Source: Hyphomicrobiales bacterium
Lineage (GTDB): Bacteria > Pseudomonadota > Alphaproteobacteria > Rhizobiales > Rhizobiaceae
NCBI GenBank assembly: GCA_900489925.1
Contig: UEHQ01000004.1
Coordinates: 62,001 to 126,000 of the forward strand
Reading direction: 5' to 3'
Length of the DNA: 64,000 bases
Under the pieces are notes generated by a model. It ran no database searches. It saw only the letters and a list, made by a program, of their open reading frames with translations, and was not told the origin of the DNA. This document shows positions 46,654 to 56,146 of this stretch, piece by piece; positions within the stretch are counted from its first letter, which is position 1, and each line of letters starts with the position of its first letter. The position numbers were made by a program, and so were the translations under genes.

Positions 46654-47478
46654 TCAGCCAGCAAGCTCTTCAGCGCGCTTGCGTGCGGCTGCAAGCGCCT
46701 TGTCGAACAGCGGCTGCATTGCGTCGTCCGCCATCAGCACCGAAAGCGCGGCGGCAGTGGTGCCACCCGGCGAGGTCACGTTCTGGCGCAACCGCGAAGC
46801 GTCGTCGGGGGACTGATGCAAAAGCTCACCAGCCCCCGCGACAGTTTCCCGCGCGAGACGCATGGCAAGGTCCGCCTGCAGACCAAGTTTGCGGCCTGCC
46901 TCTGCCATGCACTCCACGAGATAGAACACATAGGCCGGGCCACTGCCCGACAAAGCAGTCACAGCATCAATATCGGCTTCAGCAGGCACCCACTCGACGG
47001 GGCCCGACACGCGCAGCAACGCATGAACCTGTTCGCGCTGCGCTTCAGTCACATGCGCATTCGCAAAAGCACCGGTAACGCCGCGACCAACCATGGCCGG
47101 CGTGTTCGGCATGGCACGAACCATGGCCGCTTCACCGAGGTGCTTTTCAAGAAAACCAAGCGTCTTGCCAGCAGCGACGGAGACCACGACCGTACCTGAA
47201 CCCACGGTACTCCTCACCGAAGGCAAAACCGTGTCCATCACCTGCGGTTTGAGAGCGAGAAACAGCACATCGGCCTTGAGGTCAGCAGGAGCCGCCGTCA
47301 GATGCGTCGCACCCGCGGCGCGAATGGTCTCCATCATCGGAGCCGAAGGACCCGGATCGATGACAACCACGGACGATCCGGGAACACCGTTCTTGAGCCA
47401 GCCGGAGAGCATCGCCCCGCCCATATTGCCGGCACCAACGAGAACAATTCGGCCGACGGAGACGACAGCAGACGACAT
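46654..47478 (-). CDS. proC: Pyrroline-5-carboxylate reductase
   Basis: The last step of proline synthesis, reducing pyrroline-5-carboxylate with NAD(P)H. The protein is 274 residues. The Rossmann motif is IVLVGAGNMGGAMLSGWLKN, and the C-terminal signature is DLAMRLARETVAGAGELLHQ plus NVTSPGGTTAAALSVL, which forms the active site. The ATG at 47478 lies one base after the ybjN stop (TAA-C-ATG), so coupled translation is likely; an in-frame ATG four codons earlier overlaps that stop. Operon: ybjN-proC-csaA. Confidence 0.95.
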   Translation of the reverse strand: MSSAVVSVGRIVLVGAGNMGGAMLSGWLKNGVPGSSVVVIDPGPSAPMMETIRAAGATHLTAAPADLKADVLFLALKPQVMDTVLPSVRSTVGSGTVVVSVAAGKTLGFLEKHLGEAAMVRAMPNTPAMVGRGVTGAFANAHVTEAQREQVHALLRVSGPVEWVPAEADIDAVTALSGSGPAYVFYLVECMAEAGRKLGLQADLAMRLARETVAGAGELLHQSPDDASRLRQNVTSPGGTTAAALSVLMADDAMQPLFDKALAAARKRAEELAG

Positions 47479-47479
47479 G

Positions 47480-47980
47480 TTACGCTTCACCCACGGTTTC
47501 GAACAAAACGACTTCCATGGCGCGGTTCGCGTCCATGCCGGACCAGATCACGAACTGGAATGCCTGGTAATAGGCCTCGCAGGTGTCCAGCGCGCTGGCG
47601 AGAAGGACCTCAACCTGGCGGTTGGTCGGCTCGGCGCCGCCGGCAAGCAGAAGCGACTGGCGGAAGATGATGACATCCTCCTGGCGCCACAGGTCGAAAT
47701 GCCCCATCAGCACCTGACCGTTGATCGCGGCGAGAAGCTTCGTAACTTCGTTGACCCTCTGATCCGGCACCTTGACGTCGAATGCGCAGCCAAGATGCAG
47801 GGCTTCGAACTCTTCCATCCAGGAAAAGGAGACGTGGTAATCAGTCCACTTGCCTTCGACTGTCATCGCGATTTCATCATCGCCAGACCGCTCGAAAGCC
47901 CAGTCGTTGTTCGCGGCGACATACTCGATCATATCGACCGGGTTTGACTGACGCTCGACTTCCAATTCCATGAGGCTCAT
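47480..47980 (-). CDS. YbjN-domain protein
   Basis: A 166-residue protein of the YbjN family, an alpha/beta fold related to type III secretion chaperones. It is thought to act as a pleiotropic stress or motility regulator; the mechanism is unknown. Typical parts: NPVDMIEYVAANNDWAFERS, then YHVSFSWMEEFEALHLGCAF and LASALDTCEAYYQAFQFVIW. The start is the ATG at 47980 with the leader MSLMELEVERQS. First gene of the ybjN-proC-csaA operon. In rhizobia this gene next to proC is common. Confidence 0.9.
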   Translation of the reverse strand: MSLMELEVERQSNPVDMIEYVAANNDWAFERSGDDEIAMTVEGKWTDYHVSFSWMEEFEALHLGCAFDVKVPDQRVNEVTKLLAAINGQVLMGHFDLWRQEDVIIFRQSLLLAGGAEPTNRQVEVLLASALDTCEAYYQAFQFVIWSGMDANRAMEVVLFETVGEA

Positions 47981-48373
47981 ACAGCACCTTCTTGACCGGA
48001 GTGAATGCGATCCAACTTCGTCAACGGGGACACAAGAAAGAACACACGCAACTACCGGAAACCACCAACCCAGATGATCGTTGAACCAACGCCAGACTAA
48101 CGCAGTCACCCTGTCCGGAGCTTACCAGGCGCTTCGAATCATCATTTAAAATCAGTGTATAACGGGCTCGACGGCACGCCAGCCCCCAGAGGGCCCTTTT
48201 CGGGAACGGCGCTGTGGAAAGGTGTTGGGAATTGGATTCAGAAGGAGGGTTTAAACGACTCTGCGCATTGGCTTTTTTGGCAGTGTCCACAGGTGGATAA
48301 CGCGACCTGCATTTTCGGCTGTAGCCGCGGTGTGTCTCTTAAAGGCCACACCGCCGCCTGTCTCAGAATGGGA
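47981..48373. other. Gene-free stretch between ybjN and ubiK
   Basis: About 390 bp without a supportable gene. It has TATAAC (48158-48163) as a possible -10, and two overlapping DnaA-box-like sequences: TGTCCACAG at 48284-48292 and the inverse TTATCCACC at 48292-48300 on the minus strand. A GCGGTGTG/CACACCGC hairpin lies at 48327-48354, downstream of ubiK, without a T-tract. This is not enough to call an origin or an RNA gene. Confidence 0.5.
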
Positions 48374-48634
48374 TTACTTACCTTTGGCGGCGAGTTTTGC
48401 TTCCAGCGCGGCAATACGAGCCAGAAGAGCGTCGTTTTCGTCGCGCGCCTTGATCGCCATTTCGCGAACGGCCTCGAATTCTTCGCGCTTCACGATGTCC
48501 ATGCTGTTCAGCCAGCGTTCGGCCTGTGCGCTGAAGGCGGTTTCGATTTCCTTGCGAACGCCCTGGGCCGCGCCCGCGGCATCGGTCATCAGCTTGGCGA
48601 ACTCGTCCATGATGCGGTTTGCTCCAGTCGTCAT
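48374..48634 (-). CDS. ubiK: Ubiquinone biosynthesis accessory factor UbiK
   Basis: An 86-residue coiled-coil protein of the UbiK/YqiC (BMFP) family. It helps the ubiquinone-making complex under aerobic conditions and can fuse membranes in vitro. The helical N-terminus is NRIMDEFAKLMTDAAGAAQG, and the C-terminal coiled coil has heptad leucines (REEFEAVREMAIKARDENDA, LLARIAALEAKLAAKG). The start is the ATG at 48634. It is divergent from lgt. Confidence 0.92.
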   Translation of the reverse strand: MTTGANRIMDEFAKLMTDAAGAAQGVRKEIETAFSAQAERWLNSMDIVKREEFEAVREMAIKARDENDALLARIAALEAKLAAKGK

Positions 48635-48826
48635 GGCGGCTTACTCCCTTTAATCTATAGCGTGCGGCCGCTTGCGGCTCTGTGAAATGAGGTAGGGCTT
48701 CGCCGTTAAGGATGCAAGCGCTTTGCTCTGGATAAGCGCCCCCTCTCATTATCCATCACTAACAATCGACTTGACCGCCTGTTATGGCAGCGCCATCTTC
48801 CGCCCACATCAACGGATGGGAACACC

Positions 48827-49675
48827 TTGCCGACAGCAGCGAATCTACTGGCGATCATGCCTTTCCCGAACATTGATCCGATCGCCTTCTCGATCGGACC
48901 TATCGCCGTTCACTGGTACGGCCTGGCCTACGTCACCGGCATCATGCTCGGCTGGTATTATGCGCGTATGCTCGCGGGCAACGACAAGCTATGGCCGGGC
49001 AACGTATCGCCGATTTCCAGGGCGCAACTCGATGATTTCATCGTCTGGGTCGCGCTCGGCATCGTCCTTGGCGGGCGTATTGGCTACATTCTGTTCTACG
49101 ACATGCCGGCGGTGATCGAGAGCCCGATCCGGGCCATCCAGATCTGGAACGGCGGCATGTCCTTCCACGGCGGCCTGACCGGCACGACGATTGCCATGAT
49201 CATCTTCGCGCGCCGAAACAGCATCCCGCTCTGGAGCCTTTTCGATATCGTCGCAGCCGTGGTGCCGATCGGCCTCTTCTGCGGCCGCATCGCAAACTTC
49301 ATCAATGGAGAGCTCTGGGGTCGGTTGACGGATGTGCCGTGGGCTGTCGTTTTCCCGAGCGGCGGACCGTTTGCACGCCATCCCAGCCAGCTTTACGAAG
49401 CCGGCCTCGAGGGCATCACGCTCTTGATCGTCCTGACAGTGCTGATCTACGCATTCCGCGCGCTGAAGGCGCCAGGCTTCATCACGGGTGTTTTCGTCTG
49501 CGGCTATGCGCTCTCGCGCATCTTCGTCGAATTCTTCCGTGAACCCGATGCTCAGCTCGGCTATCTGCTCGGCACGAACTGGCTGACGATGGGCATGGTG
49601 CTCTCGTCTCCCATGATCCTGCTGGGTGTCTGGGCGATGATCCGTGCCCGCCGTCAGGCTGCTCCGCAGCTCTGA
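48827..49675 (+). CDS. lgt: Prolipoprotein diacylglyceryl transferase
   Basis: Lgt attaches diacylglycerol to the lipobox cysteine of lipoprotein precursors, the first step of their maturation. The protein is 282 residues with about seven helices. The family signature [20 protein letters not shown] is present, as are [26 protein letters not shown] and [12 protein letters not shown] with essential Arg and His residues. The start is probably the TTG at 48827 ([13 protein letters not shown]), since the rhizobial proteins carry such a short N-terminal extension; the ATG at 48857 is the alternative. It lies 25 bp before the next gene on the same strand. Confidence 0.95.
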   Translation: MPTAANLLAIMPFPNIDPIAFSIGPIAVHWYGLAYVTGIMLGWYYARMLAGNDKLWPGNVSPISRAQLDDFIVWVALGIVLGGRIGYILFYDMPAVIESPIRAIQIWNGGMSFHGGLTGTTIAMIIFARRNSIPLWSLFDIVAAVVPIGLFCGRIANFINGELWGRLTDVPWAVVFPSGGPFARHPSQLYEAGLEGITLLIVLTVLIYAFRALKAPGFITGVFVCGYALSRIFVEFFREPDAQLGYLLGTNWLTMGMVLSSPMILLGVWAMIRARRQAAPQL

Positions 49676-49700
49676 TCGCGTCCATCGGAGGAGGAGAACC

Positions 49701-50801
49701 ATGACCACCGCACTCGGTGAGAAGATCAAGGCGATCATCCAGGCCAATGGGCCAATCAGCGTGACGGACTACTTCTCGCTCTGCCTGGCCGATCCCGACT
49801 ACGGATACTACAGGACGCGCGAACCCTTCGGACGGTCCGGGGATTTCGTCACGGCACCTGAAGTCAGTCAGCTCTTCGGCGAGATGATCGGCGTCTTCAT
49901 CGTGCACGCATGGCAGCGCCACGGCGCGCCGACCGGCGTGAGGCTGGTGGAAATCGGCCCCGGACGCGGCACGATGATGGCCGACATGCTCCGCGTCATC
50001 GCCCGCCTCGCGCCACCGCTGTTCGAGAACATGACGATCCATCTCGTCGAAACCAGCGAGCGTCTGAGCGATGTGCAGCAGGAGACCCTGGCAGCCTACG
50101 CCGGCCAGATCCAATGGCACCAGGATTTCGACGATGTGCCCCCCGGCTTCACGCTGATTGCGGCCAATGAGCTGTTCGATGCCATACCATTTCGTCAGTT
50201 CGTGAAGACGCCGACAGGCTTTCGCGAACGCATGGTCGGTATCGATGCGGACGACGAACTGTCTTTCGGTGCCGGCGTGGCCGGGATCGACCCTGCCCTT
50301 CTCCCCGAACAGGCATCGTCGATGCCGGTGGGAACGATGTTCGAGATCGCCCCGGCCCGCCAGTCGGTGATGCTGGCGATCAGCGAACGGCTGAAGCGCC
50401 TCGGCGGTACCGCGCTCGCGCTCGATTACGGCCATCTCGTCACCGGCTTCGGCGACACCCTTCAGGCCGTGCGCATGCATGAGTTCGATCCGCCGCTCGC
50501 CCACCCGGGCGAAGCCGACCTGACCAGCCATGTCGATTTCCAGGCTCTCGCCGAAACGGCCGTTTCCGCCGGCTTGCATGTGAACGGAATGCTGCGCCAG
50601 GGCGATTTCCTGGTTGGCCTCGGCATTCTCGAGCGGGCGGCGGCCCTTGGCCGTGATCGCGAGCCGCGTACCCAGCAGATCATCCAGACCGCCGTTGACC
50701 GCCTTGCCGGCGAAGGTGAAGGCAAGATGGGGGAACTCTTCAAGGTGATGGCCGTTTCATATCCCTCGGTAGACCTGATGCCGTTCCGCGCTGTGGATTG
50801 A
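49701..50801 (+). CDS. SAM-dependent methyltransferase, MidA/NDUFAF7 family
   Basis: A 366-residue methyltransferase of the MidA group, whose mitochondrial relative NDUFAF7 methylates an Arg of complex I. Motifs: ISVTDYFSLCLADPDYGYY at the start, the SAM site LVEIGPGRGTMMADMLRVI, and HLVETSERLSDVQQ. The target could be the bacterial NuoD-type subunit, by analogy. The start is the ATG at 49701 with GGAGGAGGAG upstream, a strong site. Operon lgt-midA-pgeF-peptidase is typical of rhizobia. Confidence 0.93.
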   Translation: MTTALGEKIKAIIQANGPISVTDYFSLCLADPDYGYYRTREPFGRSGDFVTAPEVSQLFGEMIGVFIVHAWQRHGAPTGVRLVEIGPGRGTMMADMLRVIARLAPPLFENMTIHLVETSERLSDVQQETLAAYAGQIQWHQDFDDVPPGFTLIAANELFDAIPFRQFVKTPTGFRERMVGIDADDELSFGAGVAGIDPALLPEQASSMPVGTMFEIAPARQSVMLAISERLKRLGGTALALDYGHLVTGFGDTLQAVRMHEFDPPLAHPGEADLTSHVDFQALAETAVSAGLHVNGMLRQGDFLVGLGILERAAALGRDREPRTQQIIQTAVDRLAGEGEGKMGELFKVMAVSYPSVDLMPFRAVD

Positions 50802-50894
50802 CAGGGCGCGCGCCGCTGGGCCAACATCCGGCCCGACAGAAAACTGCTTCGCCGCACGGCGCGGCAGACTTGCAGAATAATCTTGGAATGACAG

Positions 50895-51689
50895 ATGACA
50901 GATGCGCTCTTCCCGGTACCGATCCAAAGTGCGCTGCTGAACGCCGCGACCGGTGACGCTATCCTTCATGGCTATTTTACCAGGCTCGGCGGGGTGTCCG
51001 ATGGCATCTACCGCGGCCTGAATGTTGGCCTCGGCTCCAACGACGAACGCGAGAAGGTCAACGAGAACCGTCGGCGGGTCGCAAACTGGTTTGACCTTCC
51101 TGTCGAACGGCTGGCAACGGTCCACCAGGTTCATTCGCCCGATGTCGTCGTCGTCGATGATGACTATGATGGCAAACGCCCTGCGGCCGACGCTTTGGTT
51201 ACGGCTACACCAGGGATAGCGCTCGGTGTGTTGGCCGCCGATTGTGGACCGATCCTGTTTGCGGATCCGGAAAATCGTGTTGTCGGCGCCGCTCATGCCG
51301 GCTGGAAGGGTGCGCTTACGGGCGTGCTGGAAAACACCATCGAGGCCATGGAGAAGCTGGGCGCAAACCGCGCAACCATCACGGCCTGCCTCGGCCCATC
51401 GATCAGCCAGGCCAGCTACGAGGTCGGCCCGGAATTCGTCGAGCGCTTCCTGAACCAGGACCCGTCGCACGAACGCTATTTCGTGGCGTCGTCGAAGGCG
51501 GGGCATTTCATGTTCAATCTTCCCGCCCTGACAGTCGACAGGCTGCGGGCTGCGGGTGTTCGCGCGGAAAGCCTGGGGCTTTGCACCTACCCGGACAGCG
51601 AGCGCTTCTTTTCCTACCGTCGCACGACGCACAACAATGAGCCGGACTACGGTCGGCAGATATCGGCGATCGCCATCAGGGAGATTTGA
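50895..51689 (+). CDS. pgeF: Peptidoglycan editing factor PgeF
   Basis: A 264-residue protein of the YfiH/PgeF family, once called multicopper polyphenol oxidase. PgeF removes wrongly built UDP-MurNAc-L-Ser precursors, so it guards the peptidoglycan stem. Zinc ligands: His in TVHQVHSPDVVVVD, Cys in LAADCGPILFAD and His in AAHAGWKGALTG. Other features: GLNVGLGSNDE and YFSYRRTTHN-like ending. The start is the ATG at 50895. It is followed 4 bp later by the peptidase gene, so the pair is coupled. Confidence 0.93.
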   Translation: MTDALFPVPIQSALLNAATGDAILHGYFTRLGGVSDGIYRGLNVGLGSNDEREKVNENRRRVANWFDLPVERLATVHQVHSPDVVVVDDDYDGKRPAADALVTATPGIALGVLAADCGPILFADPENRVVGAAHAGWKGALTGVLENTIEAMEKLGANRATITACLGPSISQASYEVGPEFVERFLNQDPSHERYFVASSKAGHFMFNLPALTVDRLRAAGVRAESLGLCTYPDSERFFSYRRTTHNNEPDYGRQISAIAIREI

Positions 51690-51693
51690 ACGC

Positions 51694-52845
51694 ATGGCCC
51701 TACACTTCGAGAAGCCTGAATTTGCGGTTCGCCTCGCCCGCCTGACCGACAAGATGCGCGAAGAGAAGCTGGACGCCGTTCTGCTCTTCGCTCAGGAAAG
51801 CATGTACTGGCTGACTGGCTACGATACGTTCGGCTACTGCTTTTTCCAGACGCTCGTGGTCAAGGCCGACGGGACGATGGCCCTGATCACGCGCTCGGCC
51901 GACCTCCGGCAGGCGAAGCACACGTCTATCCTGGAGAACGTTCACGTCTGGGTCGACCGCGTGAATGCCGACCCGACGGTGGACTTGAAAAATCTGCTGG
52001 TGGAGATGGACCTGCTCGGCGCTCGCATCGGCGTCGAATATGACACGCATGGCATGACCGGGCGGATCGCCCACCTCTTGGACGCACAGCTGACGGCCTT
52101 CGGCCAGATCGTCGATGCTTCGTACCTTGTCAGCCGCCTGCGCCTGGTCAAGAGCCCCGCCGAGATTGTCTACGTCGAGCGGGCGGCGGCCCTTGCCGAC
52201 GACGCGCTAGATGCTGCGATTGCATTGACCAAGCCCGGCGCCGACGAGGCAGATATCCTTGCTGCCATGCAGGGCGCCGTGTTTGCTGGCGGTGGCGACT
52301 ACCCGGCCAACGAGTTCATCATCGGCTCGGCCGAAGACGCGCTTCTCTGCCGCTACAAGGCCGGTCGCAGGAAGCTTGGCGACAATGATCAGCTGACATT
52401 GGAGTGGGCGGGCGCCTATGCGCACTACCACGCCGCGATGATGCGCACGATCGTTGTCGGAGAGCCGAGCTATCGCCACCGCGAACTCTACAATGCCTGC
52501 CACGAAACCATCCAGGCAATCGAAACGGTGTTGAAACCGGGACATGTTTTTGGCGATGTCTTCGACATGCACGCCAAGATCATGGACGAGCGCGGGCTCG
52601 CCCGTCACCGGCTGAACGCCTGCGGCTACTCCCTCGGCGCCCGTTTTTCGCCGTCCTGGATGGAGCACCAGATGTTCCATGTCGGCAACCCGCAGCCGAT
52701 CGAGCCCGGCATGTCGCTGTTCGTGCACATGATCATCATGGATTCGGATACGGGAACAGCCATGACGCTCGGCCAGACTTACCTGACGACCGAAGGCGAG
52801 CCGCGCGCCCTCTCCCGCCATCCGCTGGACTTCATCAGCGTCTGA
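51694..52845 (+). CDS. M24-family Xaa-Pro peptidase-like protein
   Basis: A 383-residue protein with the creatinase/prolidase layout: N-terminal domain (LTDKMREEKLDAVLLFAQES) and C-terminal pita-bread domain (SRLRLVKSPAEIVYVERAAA onward). The metal ligands of true M24 peptidases (Asp, Asp, His, Glu, Glu) are only partly in place: LTLEWAGAYAHYHAAMMRT and HRLNACGYSLGARFSPSW differ from the usual DxG and HGxGHxxG patterns. It may be a creatinase-like or ectoine-hydrolase-type enzyme, not a peptidase. It starts 4 bp after pgeF. Confidence 0.82.
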   Translation: MALHFEKPEFAVRLARLTDKMREEKLDAVLLFAQESMYWLTGYDTFGYCFFQTLVVKADGTMALITRSADLRQAKHTSILENVHVWVDRVNADPTVDLKNLLVEMDLLGARIGVEYDTHGMTGRIAHLLDAQLTAFGQIVDASYLVSRLRLVKSPAEIVYVERAAALADDALDAAIALTKPGADEADILAAMQGAVFAGGGDYPANEFIIGSAEDALLCRYKAGRRKLGDNDQLTLEWAGAYAHYHAAMMRTIVVGEPSYRHRELYNACHETIQAIETVLKPGHVFGDVFDMHAKIMDERGLARHRLNACGYSLGARFSPSWMEHQMFHVGNPQPIEPGMSLFVHMIIMDSDTGTAMTLGQTYLTTEGEPRALSRHPLDFISV

Positions 52846-52942
52846 CGCCACGCCGGCAACAATCCGCAATTGACACAAGGCAGCCGCGACCGTCATAAAG
52901 TCAGCCGGGGCTGACACGCATGATGGAAGGACGAAACGAGGG

Positions 52943-53758
52943 ATGACGCGACTTGCGACAGCGCCCGCGCTCTTTTCGTGTATTGCCCTGTTGTCTGCCT
53001 GCAATACCACGGATGCCCTGACGCCATTGGTCGATATCGGCGACACCTCGGGCAGCGTCCGTTCGTCTCCAGTGACCCAGAACGACGTCGAGCGCATGGC
53101 GGGTACCACGCCGCGCAGGCAGGCTTTCGCCGCCGAGCCGCGACGCGGCGGTTACGCGCAGCCCGACTACCGGCCCGGCACCGGCACACCGCCGACGACG
53201 ATGGACGAACAGGCCCTCGCGCTGGAAAACCAGGCGCCCGTATCCCCTGCATCCGCGCGCATCCAGACCCAGACGCTATCGGAACCAGTGTCCAACGCCG
53301 AAGCCGAAGAGCAGGACATGATCGAGCAGCCGGCGCGGGCAGCGCCCCCGCCGCAAACCCACACGGCAGCGGTAAACCCCGGCGTCAGCCGCGACGCGAC
53401 CGTGCGCTTCCTTCCGATCATCGGCGCCCCCGTCCAGGCGGTGACGCCGCTTTCGCGGCAGCTCGGCGCCGAAGCCCGGTCCCATGGACTTTCGATCAAG
53501 AGTTCCAACGACAACAGCAGCTCCTACATCCTGAAGGGCTATCTCTCCGCGTTTTCCGACAGCGGCAAGGTTACGGTCGTCTATGTCTGGGATGTGCTGG
53601 ATAACAGCGGCGCCCGCCTGCACCGCATCCAGGGACAGGAGAGCGTTCCGTCGGCAGCACAGGATCCCTGGGCCGCCGTCCCGGCGTCGGTCATGCAGCA
53701 AATTGCGTCGCGAACGATCAGCGAGTTTTCGTCCTGGCGCGAAACACGTGGCGGTTAA
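52943..53758 (+). CDS. Putative lipoprotein
   Basis: A 271-residue lipoprotein. The signal peptide ends with a lipobox LLSAC, giving lipid-modified Cys20; lgt upstream would process it. The middle (about residues 40-160) is low-complexity, Pro/Thr/Gln/Ala-rich and likely disordered. The C-terminal third (QLGAEARSHGLSIKSSNDNS, then YILKGYLSAFSDSGKVTVVY) is a folded domain I cannot name. It is found before prs in several rhizobia. The start is the ATG at 52943, with ACGAGGG upstream. Confidence 0.8.
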   Translation: MTRLATAPALFSCIALLSACNTTDALTPLVDIGDTSGSVRSSPVTQNDVERMAGTTPRRQAFAAEPRRGGYAQPDYRPGTGTPPTTMDEQALALENQAPVSPASARIQTQTLSEPVSNAEAEEQDMIEQPARAAPPPQTHTAAVNPGVSRDATVRFLPIIGAPVQAVTPLSRQLGAEARSHGLSIKSSNDNSSSYILKGYLSAFSDSGKVTVVYVWDVLDNSGARLHRIQGQESVPSAAQDPWAAVPASVMQQIASRTISEFSSWRETRGG

Positions 53759-53864
53759 GCCACAAGCATTTTGGAAATATGGGGGCGTTCGACGCCTTTA
53801 CGCTTGCATTCGGGAACAAGCTGGCTAAAAAGCGCGGCTATCAGCAGGTAACAGGCGGACCAAG

Positions 53865-54797
53865 ATGAAGGTTTTCGCAGGCAATTCGAACCGGCATCTC
53901 GCCGAAGCGATCTGCAACTATCTCAATGTGCCTTTGGGCAGAGCAACCGTCCGGAGATTTGCCGACCAGGAAATCTTCGTGGAAATCCAGGAAAATGTCC
54001 GCGGCGAGGACGTTTTCCTAGTGCAGTCCACCTCGTTTCCGGCAAACGACCATCTGATGGAACTGCTGATCATGATCGACGCCATGCGTCGCTCATCGGC
54101 ACGCCGCATCACGGCCGTCCTGCCCTACTTCGGCTATGCTCGCCAGGACCGGAAACCCGGACCGCGCACGCCGATCTCGGCCAAGCTTGTTGCGAACCTG
54201 ATTACCGAAGCCGGCGCCGACCGCGTCCTGACACTCGACCTGCACGCCGGTCAAATTCAGGGCTTCTTCGATATTCCGACGGACAACCTCTATGCCGTGC
54301 CGATCCTGACGCGCGACATCAAGGCGAACTACGACATCAGCAACGTCATGGTCGTTTCGCCCGACGTTGGCGGCGTCGTGCGTGCCCGCTCCGTCGCAAA
54401 GCGGCTCGACTGTCTGCTGGCGATTGTGGACAAGCGCCGCGACCGCCCAGGTGAATCCGAAGTCATGAACGTCATCGGCGACGTGACCGGCAAGGATTGC
54501 ATTCTGGTCGACGACATCGTGGATTCTGGCGGCACGCTGGTCAACGCCGCGGAAGCCCTGCTGAAGAACGGTGCCACCAGCGTCACGGCGTATATCACGC
54601 ATGGCGTCCTGTCCGGCGGAGCCGTCACCCGAGTGACGTCCTCCAAGCTTCGCGAACTCGTCATCACGGACTCGATCCAGCCGACGACCGCGGTCCAGTC
54701 CGCCCACAACATCCGTGTTGTCACGACGGCCAATCTGATCGGCGAAGCGATCAACCGTACCAGCCAGGAAGAATCCGTCTCCAGCCTTTTCGACTGA
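53865..54797 (+). CDS. prs: Ribose-phosphate pyrophosphokinase
   Basis: PRPP synthase transfers pyrophosphate from ATP to ribose 5-phosphate, feeding purine, pyrimidine, histidine, tryptophan and NAD synthesis. The protein is 310 residues. Signatures: [39 protein letters not shown] (flexible loop), [15 protein letters not shown] and the PRPP-binding loop [19 protein letters not shown]. The start is the ATG at 53865. It is a housekeeping gene with strong codon bias, transcribed alone. Confidence 0.97.
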   Translation: MKVFAGNSNRHLAEAICNYLNVPLGRATVRRFADQEIFVEIQENVRGEDVFLVQSTSFPANDHLMELLIMIDAMRRSSARRITAVLPYFGYARQDRKPGPRTPISAKLVANLITEAGADRVLTLDLHAGQIQGFFDIPTDNLYAVPILTRDIKANYDISNVMVVSPDVGGVVRARSVAKRLDCLLAIVDKRRDRPGESEVMNVIGDVTGKDCILVDDIVDSGGTLVNAAEALLKNGATSVTAYITHGVLSGGAVTRVTSSKLRELVITDSIQPTTAVQSAHNIRVVTTANLIGEAINRTSQEESVSSLFD

Positions 54798-54893
54798 GGC
54801 ATTGCCAAAATCGTAATGATTGCAGAGCTTTGGGCTTTCCACCCAATGCGACTTCGGCTACTTTTGCGCGATGTTTATGGAGGAGGAACGACG

Positions 54894-55367
54894 ATGTTTG
54901 CCGGGTTGATATCACCGAAGAAATGGTCGCTGTTCCTTCTTGCGCCGATACTGGCGGCGTGCACCGTGGATGTCGATCCCGGCTACTCGCGTCCACCACC
55001 ACGCCCGCGTCCGCCGCAAACGCAGATGTGCACCATGGAATACGCACCGGTCTGCGGGCAGCGTGGCGGAAGAACACAGACATTCGCAAACAGCTGCCAG
55101 GCGCGCAGCAATGGCTTTGCCATCGTCGGCCACGGAGAATGCCGCCGGCAGCCGCCCGTCACGCCAATGCCGCCGCATAGGCCTCAGCCCCAGCCGCCCC
55201 GTCCGAGTAGGCCAGAACCCACGCATCCGGAGCGTCCAGCCGGGATTTGCACCCGCGAATACCGGCCTGTCTGCGCACAGCGCGGGCCCCAAACGCGGAC
55301 ATTCCCGAACGCTTGCGAGGCCCGCAACGGCGGCTTCCGCATCATCGGCGACGGCCAGTGCCGCTGA
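54894..55367 (+). CDS. Lipoprotein with two Kazal-type domains
   Basis: A 157-residue lipoprotein. The signal peptide MFAGLISPKKWSLFLLAPIL ends at a lipobox LAAC (Cys23). After a Pro-rich linker come two Kazal-like repeats, each with CTxEYxPVC and TFxNxCxARxxGF spacing: CTMEYAPVCGQRGGRTQTFA and CTREYRPVCAQRGPQTRTFP. They are separated by a second Pro/His linker. Kazal domains often inhibit serine proteases, but bacterial members may serve other binding jobs. Each repeat carries four cysteines, fewer than the six of classic Kazal domains. A very strong ribosome site GGAGGAGG precedes the ATG at 54894. Confidence 0.85.
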   Translation: MFAGLISPKKWSLFLLAPILAACTVDVDPGYSRPPPRPRPPQTQMCTMEYAPVCGQRGGRTQTFANSCQARSNGFAIVGHGECRRQPPVTPMPPHRPQPQPPRPSRPEPTHPERPAGICTREYRPVCAQRGPQTRTFPNACEARNGGFRIIGDGQCR

Positions 55368-55374
55368 CGAACGG

Positions 55375-56052
55375 CTAGGCCGCGATATTTGAGGCAGCGG
55401 ACATCACCTCTTGCGGCGCCGGCACACCGAACAGGCGGCGCCCATCATCGACAACTTCGGTGAAGCACCACCTGACGAAACCGTCACGATCCAGCAGGAA
55501 TTCGCCGACAAGCTGTCCCTCGCCCGTCGCGATCATGCTCTTGTCTTCATCGGTAAATTCGTAGCCATCGGCATTGTCGAGATATTCCGTGGCCGCCATG
55601 AAATTCATCGGCTCCGGTAATTCCGGCATATCGACCTTCATCGAGGTCATCGCACTCAGGCTGACCTTGTAAGGCCACTGCGTCTCCGATTCCGTGAACT
55701 CAATATTCGGCAATCCGAACGCCCGATGGGACACGCGATCAGGATCTGACGCCGCCAACAGGTTGGGCAGCGGGTGGTAACGGAAATACATGCGAGCCCG
55801 CTCGATCGGCGTGTTGACGATCGTCAGGCTTTCCACCCCCTTTTCCTGCAGGTCGCCGGCAAGAGTGGCCATGGCCGCGATCTGGCGTCGGCAGAAAGGA
55901 CAGTGCAGCCCGCGAAACAGCCCGACGAGAACAGGCTTCTGGCCGCGAAAATCGTCGATGGAAACCTTGCCCTGGCGCGTGATCGCATCGAGAACAACAT
56001 TTGGGGCACGGTCGCCCGGTTGCAGCGGCTTGTCGCGTTGAATTTCCGGCAT
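55375..56052 (-). CDS. Peroxiredoxin-like AhpC/TSA protein
   Basis: A 225-residue thioredoxin-fold protein. The N-terminal part (PGDRAPNVVLDAITRQGKVS) is typical of AhpC/TSA peroxiredoxins, and a redox CXXC is seen in GLHCPFCRRQIAAM, at the peroxidatic position. This replaces the usual PxxxTxxC by a thioredoxin-like CPFC, so it could be a disulfide reductase instead of a peroxidase. The start is the ATG at 56052, with AAAGGAGGG upstream. It lies 94 bp after the cyclase gene on the same strand. Confidence 0.85.
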   Translation of the reverse strand: MPEIQRDKPLQPGDRAPNVVLDAITRQGKVSIDDFRGQKPVLVGLFRGLHCPFCRRQIAAMATLAGDLQEKGVESLTIVNTPIERARMYFRYHPLPNLLAASDPDRVSHRAFGLPNIEFTESETQWPYKVSLSAMTSMKVDMPELPEPMNFMAATEYLDNADGYEFTDEDKSMIATGEGQLVGEFLLDRDGFVRWCFTEVVDDGRRLFGVPAPQEVMSAASNIAA

Positions 56053-56146
56053 GACACCCTCCTTTGCCTGTACGTCAGGCATGTTCCGCGTAGAACGAGG
56101 AAAACCTGCACGCGGCGTTGCGTGTTCACCTTCAGACGGCGCTCGT

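Noticed and set aside
48284..48300. A replication origin
   Set aside because: Only two DnaA-like boxes, no AT-rich unwinding region and none of the usual origin-linked genes (hemE, parAB, dnaA) nearby.
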